Below, one piece after another: positions 1 through 6,308 of a DNA stretch of 8,659 nt. The position numbers and the translations under genes were made by a program. The DNA comes from Minisyncoccota bacterium (GTDB taxonomy: Bacteria > Patescibacteriota > Minisyncoccia > Phycocordibacterales > UBA9973). How positions within the stretch are numbered: the first letter of the stretch is position 1; each line of letters starts with the position of its first letter. The notes under the pieces were generated by a model, which was not told the DNA's origin, did no database searches, and was given only the letters and a program-made list of their open reading frames with translations. The stretch spans positions 1-8,659 of the forward strand of contig JAGNZX010000017.1 of assembly GCA_017984185.1 (NCBI GenBank), given 5' to 3'.

Positions 1-54
1 AAACTATTTATAAACGCAGAACCTCTATTTCGCTAAATGAGACCCTACTCTATA

Positions 55-83
55 AGTATACCACACGCTCCAAATAATGCAAA
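55..83 (-). promoter_or_regulatory. Promoter directed out of the left edge, after prfA
   Basis: On the minus strand TTTGCA (78-83), a 17-base spacer and TATACT (55-60) make a well-formed sigma70-type promoter. It has a TGG extension before the -10. Transcription would start near base 47-48 and run leftward out of the window. No ATG, GTG or TTG occurs on the minus strand in the remaining bases, so the downstream gene either has a real 5' leader or is an RNA gene. Bases 1-54 otherwise show nothing I recognise. Confidence 0.55.
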
Positions 84-93
84 GAATTGGGGA

Positions 94-1065
94 TTACTCA
101 TCGTCTTCAGTCCCTACTTCACCCGAGTTTATGGTCGAAATTATATCATCGATTTCCCCTTCCATGATTTTTGGCAAATTGTGCCAAGATTTCTTGATAC
201 GGTGATCGGTCAATCGGTCTTGCGGGAAATTGTAAGTGCGGATTTTTTCACTGCGGTCGCCAGTACCGATTTGTTCTTTACGCTCGCCGGCATACTTGGC
301 AGCTTCTTTTTCTTCTTCGAGTTGTTGGAGCTTGGCCTGGAGAATACCCATAGCTTTTTCTTTGTTAGCCAATTGACTACGTTCATTTGTAGAGCGGACG
401 TCTATCCCCGTCGGCTTGTGGATGAGTCGAACCGCAGTCTCCACCTTGTTCACGTTTTGGCCACCCTTTCCACCAGAACGAGAATATTCCATCTCGATAT
501 CGGCTGGATTGATAACAAAATTTACTTTTTTGCGAATCGGAAGGACAGCTACAGAAGCCGTCGAAGTGTGGACTCGGCCATTTTTCTCAGTCGCCGGAAT
601 TCGTTGGACGCGATGAACGCCAGTCTCAAATTTGAGCATGTCGTAAACCCCTTTGCCTTTTACTTCAAAACTCGCTTCTTTATATCCAGACAAATCACTC
701 TTTTGTTCATAGTTGGTCTTCCATTGCCAGCCCTTGGATTCACAAAAAACCTCATACATATGAGCCAGCTCCCAGGCAAAAAGCGAGGCCTCATCGCCCC
801 CTGCTCCAGCTCGAACTTCGAGCACAATCTCATTGGCCTGTTCAACTTCTTCTTTGTCTTTATCTAAAATATCTTGAACTTGTTTTTCGAGTCTTTCTTT
901 TTCTTCTTGGATAGTTTGTAGTTCTGTAGCAGCAAGTTCGTGCAATGTATCGTCGCTTGCTAACATCTCGCGAACCTCAGCTTCTTCACGCAAAAGTTTC
1001 TCGAGCATGTCGGCGAGATAATTTGTCCGGTGGTCCTTTTTTAGTTCAGATAGATCTAAGTTCAT
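94..1065 (-). CDS. prfA: Peptide chain release factor 1
   Basis: RF1 recognises UAA and UAG stop codons in the ribosomal A site and triggers peptide release. The codon-reading tripeptide PAT (157-159) in HRVQRIPATEKNGRVHTST identifies RF1 rather than RF2, which has SPF. The catalytic GGQ is at 201-203 in SRSGGKGGQNVNKVETAVR. RAGAGGDEASLFA (85-97) and EKIRTYNFPQDRLTDHRI (273-290) are further family signatures. I start at the ATG at 1063-1065, giving 323 residues. An ATG at 1123-1125 adds 20 residues encoded by the inverted repeat, unlike any RF1. The protein is about 35 residues shorter than the E. coli factor, mostly in the amino-terminal helical domain, and it has a K before GGQ where A is usual. 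There is no Shine-Dalgarno sequence; the start lies six bases from the large hairpin. Downstream, prmC, which methylates GGQ, is a frequent neighbour but is not visible. Confidence 0.96.
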   Translation of the reverse strand: MNLDLSELKKDHRTNYLADMLEKLLREEAEVREMLASDDTLHELAATELQTIQEEKERLEKQVQDILDKDKEEVEQANEIVLEVRAGAGGDEASLFAWELAHMYEVFCESKGWQWKTNYEQKSDLSGYKEASFEVKGKGVYDMLKFETGVHRVQRIPATEKNGRVHTSTASVAVLPIRKKVNFVINPADIEMEYSRSGGKGGQNVNKVETAVRLIHKPTGIDVRSTNERSQLANKEKAMGILQAKLQQLEEEKEAAKYAGERKEQIGTGDRSEKIRTYNFPQDRLTDHRIKKSWHNLPKIMEGEIDDIISTINSGEVGTEDDE

Positions 1066-1071
1066 AACGTA

Positions 1072-1169
1072 AGAGCGAGTTATTTTTTGGGGTCTTTCGC
1101 AGGCTGACGAGCCGAGAATGAGCAAATTTTTAGCAAAAAATTATGCGACCCTAAAAAACAACTCGCTCT
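1072..1169 (-). repeat. 98-base inverted-repeat element between rpmE and prfA
   Basis: Two 23-base arms, 1072-1094 and 1147-1169, are inverted copies with only two mismatched positions. In the minus-strand RNA one mismatch is a G-U wobble and the other an A-C. The arms begin AGAGCGAGTT. After a small bulge the stem can continue for three pairs (1099-1101 with 1144-1146). The 52-base centre can hold two more hairpins: GGCT/AGCC around a tetraloop (1102-1113) and a seven-pair A/T stem (1125-1131 with 1136-1142). The element occupies nearly all of the 111-base gap, from seven bases after the rpmE stop to six bases before the prfA ATG. No copy occurs elsewhere in the window. It could be a leader structure, an mRNA-stability hairpin, or a small non-autonomous palindromic element. 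It is not a standard terminator, because no G+C-rich stem is directly followed by a U-run. Confidence 0.85.
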
Positions 1170-1176
1170 GAAGTAT

Positions 1177-1398
1177 TTATTTCTTACTCTTAGAAGCAAC
1201 AGCAGCACGACGCTTGTTGAAACGATCCACGCGTCCAGCAGTGTCCATGATCTTTTCATTTCCTGTAAAGAAAGGGTGACATTTACTGCAGATTTCCATA
1301 TGTATTTCAGGAAGAGTAGAACCAACCATAAAAACCGCCCCACAAGCACAGGTGGCCTTTGTTTTTAAATCATATTTTGGATGTATATCTTTTTTCAT
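1177..1398 (-). CDS. rpmE: 50S ribosomal protein bL31, zinc-binding (C+) form
   Basis: bL31 sits at the central protuberance of the 50S subunit and bridges to the small subunit. The protein is 73 residues, the normal size, and starts MKKDIHPKY, the family opening. Four cysteines, C17 and C19 (CAC) and C37 and C40 (CSKC), form the zinc site of the C+ paralogue type. They are followed by the hallmark HPFFTGNEKIMDTAGRVDRFNKR (41-63). The tail is lysine- and alanine-rich. The stop is seven bases from the large inverted repeat that separates it from prfA, and the two genes are probably on one transcript. Confidence 0.97.
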   Translation of the reverse strand: MKKDIHPKYDLKTKATCACGAVFMVGSTLPEIHMEICSKCHPFFTGNEKIMDTAGRVDRFNKRRAAVASKSKK

Positions 1399-1415
1399 AA
1401 CTTTTTTAGATTATC
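1399..1415 (-). promoter_or_regulatory. Candidate -10 promoter of rpmE
   Basis: On the minus strand GATAAT (1410-1415), five of six bases matching the -10 consensus, stands 11 bases before the rpmE ATG. That would give an mRNA leader of roughly four bases. There is no Shine-Dalgarno sequence and only a weak -35 match. The spacing equals that of the gatB candidate box. Confidence 0.45.
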
Positions 1416-1445
1416 ACGAATTTAAAACAAAAGCAAACAATCAGG

Positions 1446-2819
1446 CTATAGCTGGTCGATGTCAGCTTGGATCTTAGCTTTTAGATTTAATACACTTTTA
1501 CCATAACTGCAAGTCTTGCCTCCGGTGCCATAATAACGACAAGCAGCCACACTTTGTGCACTCACGCTATTACCTATCGCTCCCAAATCAGTCAAAAACG
1601 TCGCTGAAGCAAAGAAGGCATCACGTGGAGCCCAAGGATCAGCATCGTGACCTAAAAGATTCTTGAGTCTAGAAATATACCCACTCCAAGTCGAAGGGAT
1701 AAACTGAGCTGGACCCATCGCTCCACCATAACCAGCGACTCCAGCTATAGGGCAAGACACAGGAGTCTCCGCCCAATTTCGCCCAAGCTTTGAGGTGATA
1801 GCCAAGAAATCATCGATATCCCCCTTGCGCCCGGCGAGCCCCATCGGTTTCATTACATTTGAAAATGGAGTTCCAGTATTTTTACCGACCCCAGCTCCAG
1901 TCTTCAGGTCGGTCAAAAGACATTGCCCGACGTTGGCTCCCAAATTACTCTCTTGAGTTAAAATCGCCAGCAAGAACGCTGGGTCTATACTTGTGGCCTT
2001 ACTTGCTTCGTTGGCATAAACCAAAGCCGTACCGAAATCAATTTTTGTGGAAATACCCGCCAATGGGAAAAGTGCGCTACGAATCTTGGCAGCTTGTGCC
2101 TGTTTTTCAGCCGCCAATTTTTGATATTCAGCTTCGGTTTGCTTAGAAACAGCCAAGAGTTGTTTCTTCTCAGCTTCAGACACAGCGATCTTTTTCTGTG
2201 CACTCTCGAGCTCAGCTTTGGCATCTGTTTCAGCATTTTGTTTTTTCTCTAGGTCTGTCTTGGCTACCTCCGTCTCTGTCTTAACACCACGAATAATATT
2301 TACAGATTTCTGAACAGCATTTTTTATTGAAGTATATGACTCCAAATCACTATAAAAATCAGAGATGGATTGATCAGACAGTATTAAATGCACAATATTT
2401 TCATTATCAAACTCATTGGTATTGCGTAAAAGTTGGGCAATAGATTCGTGTTCGCGAGCAATCTTTTTTTCTAATGAATTTATGGTCGACACTTTCTCGA
2501 TGATAGCTACTTTTAACTGAGTTATCACTAGAGAGCGTGCTTGAATCTTTTTCTTTAGAGCGTTGATTTGGCTAGTCAAATAATTCACATCTCCAGTCAG
2601 GGTGCCCGTCTGTTTTTGCTGTTTTTTTTGTAGATCTAGTAATCGTGCGAGCTCGGCTTCAATGTCAGCCAATTCACTACGACAAAAAGCTTTGTTTTTT
2701 TCACTAGACGAGGAAGTCAAAGTCAAACAATCAAAAGCCGCCTCAGATTTCTGGGCTATAAAAACAAGACCTGTCGCAAAAAAAAATACAAAAATAAAAC
2801 TCACAACCTTTCTAGTCAT
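1446..2819 (-). CDS. Secreted coiled-coil lytic transglycosylase (PcsB/EnvC-like N-terminus)
   Basis: This 457-residue protein appears to be an exported peptidoglycan-cleaving enzyme. Residues 1-27 are a signal peptide: TRK, then a hydrophobic core VVSFIFVFFFATGLVFIA, then a signal-peptidase-like SEA-A site. Two heptad-rich coiled-coil arms (about 45-131 and 160-246) flank a short segment, NIVHLILSDQSISDFYSDLE, that resembles the coiled-coil hinge of PcsB and EnvC, proteins controlled by FtsEX in other bacteria. The C-terminal domain (about 262-440) is a lytic transglycosylase of the MltB/Slt35 sort. Its probable catalytic glutamate is E290 in AILTQESNLG, followed by YGGAMGPAQFIPSTW (364-378) and AACRYYGTGG (426-434). 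All six cysteines (31, 46, 300, 356, 428, 437) lie after the signal peptide and could form disulfides. It is the only gene here ending in TAG. The likely role is wall remodelling at growth or division. Confidence 0.88.
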   Translation of the reverse strand: MTRKVVSFIFVFFFATGLVFIAQKSEAAFDCLTLTSSSSEKNKAFCRSELADIEAELARLLDLQKKQQKQTGTLTGDVNYLTSQINALKKKIQARSLVITQLKVAIIEKVSTINSLEKKIAREHESIAQLLRNTNEFDNENIVHLILSDQSISDFYSDLESYTSIKNAVQKSVNIIRGVKTETEVAKTDLEKKQNAETDAKAELESAQKKIAVSEAEKKQLLAVSKQTEAEYQKLAAEKQAQAAKIRSALFPLAGISTKIDFGTALVYANEASKATSIDPAFLLAILTQESNLGANVGQCLLTDLKTGAGVGKNTGTPFSNVMKPMGLAGRKGDIDDFLAITSKLGRNWAETPVSCPIAGVAGYGGAMGPAQFIPSTWSGYISRLKNLLGHDADPWAPRDAFFASATFLTDLGAIGNSVSAQSVAACRYYGTGGKTCSYGKSVLNLKAKIQADIDQL

Positions 2820-2835
2820 GAGTTCTATTATAACA
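2820..2835 (-). promoter_or_regulatory. Extended -10 promoter of the coiled-coil transglycosylase
   Basis: On the minus strand TGT followed by a perfect TATAAT (2827-2832) forms an extended -10. Seven bases (AGAACTC) separate it from the ATG, which predicts a leaderless message. The bL25 stop codon lies 20 bases upstream of the box. No convincing -35 or Shine-Dalgarno sequence is visible. Confidence 0.7.
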
Positions 2836-2851
2836 TACCTTTTAAATTATT

Positions 2852-3517
2852 TTATTCTTTCTTTTCGGCTCCTGCTTCTGCACCCTCGGCACCTTCTTCT
2901 TCTTTCTTGCCTTTCTTCTCAGAGACTTCGATTGCAGATAGATCAACTGGAGCAGCGACTTCTTCTTTTTCTTCAACCTGAGCCACCACAGAAGCCACCA
3001 CGTCAGCACCAGAAGTCACAGCAACTACTCCTGCAGGCAATTTAATATCAGAAACAATTATATTGTCATCGAGTGTAGCCAACTTTGAGATATCAACTTC
3101 GAGATTGTGTGGCAAGTCTGCAGGCAAAGCTTCGATTTCGATTTCGTGAAGAACTTTCACCAAATTTCCGATACCGGACTTTACTGCCCCTGAAACACCT
3201 ACGAATTCGAGAGGAACACCGACTTTGATTTTCTTGGTCATGTCGATAACCAAAAAGTCTACATGGATTGGTTCGTCAGTAACTGGGTCAACTTGAACTT
3301 CATGAATCAATACATCAACTTTTTTATCTCCCAAATCTACCTTTACAGTAGAAGATTCGCCAGCTCCACGCCAAGCCTTTTTAAACTCACTTTTTGAAAT
3401 TGCAATAGAAGTACTGGCAACGCCCGCTCCATAGAAAACAGCCGGGATTTCCCCTGCTTCTCGCAAAGACTTGATCTTTACGCCCTCATCTCTCTTTTTA
3501 GCTTTAATTGAAAACAT
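2852..3517 (-). CDS. rplY: 50S ribosomal protein bL25, long CTC/TL5-type
   Basis: bL25 binds 5S rRNA in the central protuberance of the large ribosomal subunit. The first ~90 residues are the 5S-binding beta-barrel, recognised by KAKKRDEG (5-12), LREAGEIPAVFYG (18-30) and VDPVTDEPIHVDFL (77-90, the family's V-D-P-V-T-x-x-x-x-H-V-D-F motif). Residues ~95-183 form the second beta domain of the TL5/CTC form, with VPLEFVGVSGAVKSGIG and LPADLPHNLEVDIS. The tail (about 184-221) is low-complexity Glu/Lys/Ala, likely disordered. The length of 221 residues fits the two-domain form rather than the ~95-residue E. coli protein. The amino end is slightly shorter than usual, which fits an mRNA starting at the ATG. 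It ends 32 bases before the transglycosylase start. Confidence 0.95.
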   Translation of the reverse strand: MFSIKAKKRDEGVKIKSLREAGEIPAVFYGAGVASTSIAISKSEFKKAWRGAGESSTVKVDLGDKKVDVLIHEVQVDPVTDEPIHVDFLVIDMTKKIKVGVPLEFVGVSGAVKSGIGNLVKVLHEIEIEALPADLPHNLEVDISKLATLDDNIIVSDIKLPAGVVAVTSGADVVASVVAQVEEKEEVAAPVDLSAIEVSEKKGKKEEEGAEGAEAGAEKKE

Positions 3518-3552
3518 AGGGATGATTATACACGAAAAAAACCAAAAGGCAA
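3518..3552 (-). promoter_or_regulatory. Promoter of the bL25 gene
   Basis: On the minus strand a perfect TATAAT (3525-3530) lies seven bases (CATCCCT) before the ATG. A -35-like TTGCCT (3547-3552) stands 16 bases upstream, matching four of six consensus positions. The predicted transcript start falls at or next to the A of the ATG. No Shine-Dalgarno sequence is present. Confidence 0.7.
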
Positions 3553-3567
3553 ATAAAAAGCCTATCC

Positions 3568-5268
3568 TTAAATCTTGTGCGTGGTCGCATGCTCTACAGC
3601 GATGTGATTTAAGAGATATTCTCGAGAACCTGCCCCATTTTCAGTAATTACTTTTTTACCAGGATTAAAGATATTTCGTGGGTCAAAAATTTTCTTAATA
3701 TTTGAAAAAATTTGCAAGATATGTGGTTCATACATCTTGTAAAGATAAGGGGTCCGGATCAAGCCATCGTTGTGTTCGGCGGTAATCGAGCCGTGATACC
3801 TGGCCACCAAATCATAGACTTGTTCACCGAGTTCCATGATGATTTTTGGTGTATCTGATCGCTTAAAATCCATAAGTGGAATAATATGAAAATTTCCTTC
3901 ACCGGCATGTCCAGCCAAGGTAAAAGTGATATCATATTTACTTAAAATTTTATTTAAATCTGGCAAAAATTTCGGTAAAAATTCCGGACGAACAATAATA
4001 TCATCGATAAATGGAGCAGTGTGTTTTCCTTTTACATGTTTACGCAAAAGGGCAAAACTCTCTCTGCGAATATCCCAATACTTATCTGATTCAGTTTGGT
4101 TTTTAGTAATATGCACTTTTAATTTAAAATGTTTTATCTTGTTTTCAAGCTCGATACATTTTTTATTTACCATTGCTTCGCTCTCACCAGAAAATTCAGC
4201 TAAAATAATCAACTTTGGGAAACCATTTGTAAGCATTATAAAAGCTTCCGGCAAAAAAGAAAACATAAATTTGATCATACCTAGCAATCCTTTATTTTTC
4301 AAAAAATCAAAAAAGAATTTAACCGCGAGCTTCATCGTCTTGTCATCATAGGATTCCAGGGTTTCTGGTTTGAGCTCCAATATTTCATCCACTAAACGAC
4401 CCAAGGGGTTCAAATCGTTCATAAATACTGCCACCAATTTCGAATATTTTTGTTCTGGGATAATCTTGAAGGTAATCTCGGTGACTATACCGAGCGTTCC
4501 TTGTGAACCGACCAGGAGCTTGTTTAAATCAAAATAGCCTTCGGTAGAATTAGAATTAATAACATTCCAAGGATAATACCCGGCAGAATTTTTATGCACT
4601 TTTGGTTTAGCTTGAATAAGTTCAGCTTCATTTTCTTGGATTAAATTAAAGATACTTCGGTAAAGCTCCCCTTCACCATTTTTTTGAGCAATTTTTTCTT
4701 CGAGTTCACGTTTGGAAAGTGGTTTGATTACGTATTCATTTCCGTCTGAAAAGACTACTTTAGCCTGCAAAATATAATCTTCAGTTTTGCCGTATTTGAG
4801 TGTCCGCTCTCCGGCTGAATTGTTACCATACATTCCACCCATTGCATTTAAACTCTTGGAAGCAGTAAAGCAAGGTAAAATCAAATCTTTAGCTAGAGTT
4901 AATTTTTCAAAATCACGATAAAACATCCCTGGCTCGACGGTGATCTCCCAAGCTGATTTATCGCGCATTGGCAATGGCCCGCCGATCAGTCGGTTCATAT
5001 GCTTGGAGAAATCCATTATTATCGATTCACCGATTGCTCCGCCCGACATACAGGTTCCGGCACAACGTGCAGTGATAGCTAAATCTGGATATTTATTTTT
5101 ATTTTCATTTACCCACTTTACCAAGCTCGTTACATCTTCTTTATCTTTTGGAAAGACCACCAATTGGGGTCGCACCAAAAGCAAGCTCGCATCTCGCGAA
5201 TATGTAGCCAAAGTCGCCTCATCATCCATCACCTCACCCTTAAATATTTTTTGTATTTCTTCTTTCAC
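3568..5268 (-). CDS. FAD-linked oxidoreductase, GlcD/YdiJ type (lactate/glycolate dehydrogenase-like)
   Basis: This 566-residue flavoprotein has an amino-terminal FAD-binding (PCMH/VAO-type) half and a FAD-linked oxidase C-terminal half. The FAD site shows as ITARCAGTCMSGGAIGESI (65-83), GNNSAGERTLKYGKTEDYI (148-166) and LLVGSQGTLGIVTEITFKI (251-269). The oxidase half has GHAGEGNFHIIP (453-464) and EHNDGLIRTPYL (498-509), then FDPRNIFNPGKKV. Relatives oxidise 2-hydroxy acids such as D-lactate or glycolate. The EH-x-x-G-L-x-R-x-P-x-L style is closer to the YdiJ branch, but the iron-sulfur C-terminal part of YdiJ is absent. Where family members usually read E-H-G-x-G, this one has N500. A hydrophobic stretch at about 315-357 could give membrane contact. 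The start is a GTG; homologous-looking sequence (FKGEVMDDEATLATYSRDASL) begins before the next Met, which supports it. The substrate and electron acceptor are unknown. Confidence 0.88.
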   Translation of the reverse strand: MKEEIQKIFKGEVMDDEATLATYSRDASLLLVRPQLVVFPKDKEDVTSLVKWVNENKNKYPDLAITARCAGTCMSGGAIGESIIMDFSKHMNRLIGGPLPMRDKSAWEITVEPGMFYRDFEKLTLAKDLILPCFTASKSLNAMGGMYGNNSAGERTLKYGKTEDYILQAKVVFSDGNEYVIKPLSKRELEEKIAQKNGEGELYRSIFNLIQENEAELIQAKPKVHKNSAGYYPWNVINSNSTEGYFDLNKLLVGSQGTLGIVTEITFKIIPEQKYSKLVAVFMNDLNPLGRLVDEILELKPETLESYDDKTMKLAVKFFFDFLKNKGLLGMIKFMFSFLPEAFIMLTNGFPKLIILAEFSGESEAMVNKKCIELENKIKHFKLKVHITKNQTESDKYWDIRRESFALLRKHVKGKHTAPFIDDIIVRPEFLPKFLPDLNKILSKYDITFTLAGHAGEGNFHIIPLMDFKRSDTPKIIMELGEQVYDLVARYHGSITAEHNDGLIRTPYLYKMYEPHILQIFSNIKKIFDPRNIFNPGKKVITENGAGSREYLLNHIAVEHATTHKI

Positions 5269-5284
5269 AATTAATATTATAGCA
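5269..5284 (-). promoter_or_regulatory. Extended -10 promoter of the FAD-linked oxidoreductase
   Basis: On the minus strand TGC is followed by a perfect TATAAT (5276-5281), making an extended -10. Seven bases (ATTAATT) separate it from the GTG start codon. Transcription normally begins about seven bases after the -10, so the mRNA would start at or within a base or two of the start codon. There is no Shine-Dalgarno sequence and no good -35 box. The same spacing occurs before bL25 and the transglycosylase. Confidence 0.7.
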
Positions 5285-5304
5285 CTTTTTTTAGAAATAA
5301 TTTT

Positions 5305-6303
5305 TTATTTATATTCTCCCACCGAAGCTAAGCTATTATTTTTTGCAGCAGAGACAAGAAGTGTTTGTGCGAGTGCGACGTCGTCAGGATTTTTGGCAAA
5401 ACTTTGTAAAGCAGAATTTTGGATAGCTCGGCCATACGAAAATGTGAGTGGCCAAGGCAAATCTCCCAATTTATGCATTTCATTCAAACGAAGCATGGCT
5501 TCTTCGTCCTTTTGTCCGCCAGATAAAAATACGATACCACCGATTTCACTTGGGACTTTTTCTTTCAAGCATCGGACGGTCATTTTAGCGATTTCTTCAT
5601 CTTTTATAATGACTTGCAATTCCTTACCAGGTAAAACCATACTAGTTTTTAAAACTATACCCGGCAAAAACACACCTTCATTTTTTAATTCAGTAAAGAC
5701 AATTTCTAAATTTTGAGTAGTTACTTCGTAGCATCTCTCGATCGTGTGATCACCATCAAACAAAACTTCGGGTTCGACTATCGGGACGATATCGTTTTCC
5801 TGACAAAGCTTGGCATATTTAGCAAATGATTTTGCATTTTCTCTCATACAATCCTCGCTCGGAACATTTATGCCAATTGTATAAACGCCTCTCCATTTCG
5901 CAAAAGTCGCCCCCATACTTCTATATTCTTTCAATCGTTCATCTAAACCATCGAGTCCTTTAGTGACTTTTTCACCAATGTGTCTATCTAGGTCTACTAG
6001 GCCAGCATCTACCTTTATACCAACCTCGATACCCTTTTCACCCAAAACTGAAACAAAACTTTTTCCATTTAGCGTAGATTGTCTTATCGTCTCATCGAAA
6101 AGAATATAACCAGAAATATAATTTTCTATACCTGGCGCAGTGACTAAAAGTTCACGATAGGATTGTCTTTTTTCTGGTGTTGCCGGGATGCCCAAAGCCT
6201 CAAAACGTTTATTACAAGTAGCCATGCTCTCATCTATAGCCAATATCCCTTTAGGTTTAGCTACTAATTTTTTGGCTGTGTCTATCAATACGTTTTGATT
6301 CAT
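5305..6303 (-). CDS. Fructose-bisphosphate aldolase, class I
   Basis: This enzyme reversibly cleaves fructose 1,6-bisphosphate into glyceraldehyde 3-phosphate and dihydroxyacetone phosphate in glycolysis and gluconeogenesis. The sequence belongs to the metal-free, Schiff-base class I family known from animals and plants and found sporadically in bacteria (named fda in some). Family landmarks are present: GILAIDES (19-26), IKVDAG with K98, FAKWR with K136 and R138, IVEPEV with E177 and E179, the Schiff-base lysine K219 in VLKTSMVLPGK, FLSGGQ with S261 (259-264), and TFSYGRAIQ with R292. The length of 332 residues is about 30 below the animal enzyme. The chain still ends in a near-terminal tyrosine (Y331), the residue that closes the active site in the muscle enzyme. 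Its start lies five bases after the gatB stop, with no -10 box and no Shine-Dalgarno, so it depends on the gatB transcript. Confidence 0.96.
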   Translation of the reverse strand: MNQNVLIDTAKKLVAKPKGILAIDESMATCNKRFEALGIPATPEKRQSYRELLVTAPGIENYISGYILFDETIRQSTLNGKSFVSVLGEKGIEVGIKVDAGLVDLDRHIGEKVTKGLDGLDERLKEYRSMGATFAKWRGVYTIGINVPSEDCMRENAKSFAKYAKLCQENDIVPIVEPEVLFDGDHTIERCYEVTTQNLEIVFTELKNEGVFLPGIVLKTSMVLPGKELQVIIKDEEIAKMTVRCLKEKVPSEIGGIVFLSGGQKDEEAMLRLNEMHKLGDLPWPLTFSYGRAIQNSALQSFAKNPDDVALAQTLLVSAAKNNSLASVGEYK

Positions 6304-6308
6304 AAAAT

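Noticed and set aside
37..867. A 276-codon open frame on the plus strand
   Set aside because: It lies wholly antisense to prfA, whose protein has clear RF1 motifs. The plus-strand translation is low-complexity (runs of F) and resembles no family.
1063..1125. An upstream prfA start at 1123-1125
   Set aside because: It would add 20 residues translated from the inverted-repeat element, with no resemblance to RF1 proteins; the ATG at 1063-1065 begins a normal helical RF1 opening.
1072..1169. Reading the rpmE-prfA inverted repeat as a classical rho-independent terminator
   Set aside because: The stem is long and broken by A/T runs, has a 52-base centre, and no U-tract follows its closing arm on the transcribed strand; termination would also cut off prfA, which has no clear promoter of its own.
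3547..3563. Possible terminator after the oxidoreductase (AGGC/GCCT stem with T-rich sequence after it)
   Set aside because: Only four base pairs around a nine-base loop, and it overlaps the -35 region of the bL25 promoter; too weak to call.
3926..5716. Open frames on the plus strand across the oxidoreductase and aldolase (such as 4940-5716)
   Set aside because: They are antisense to two well-supported genes, one of them crossing from gene to gene, and their translations show no recognisable domain.
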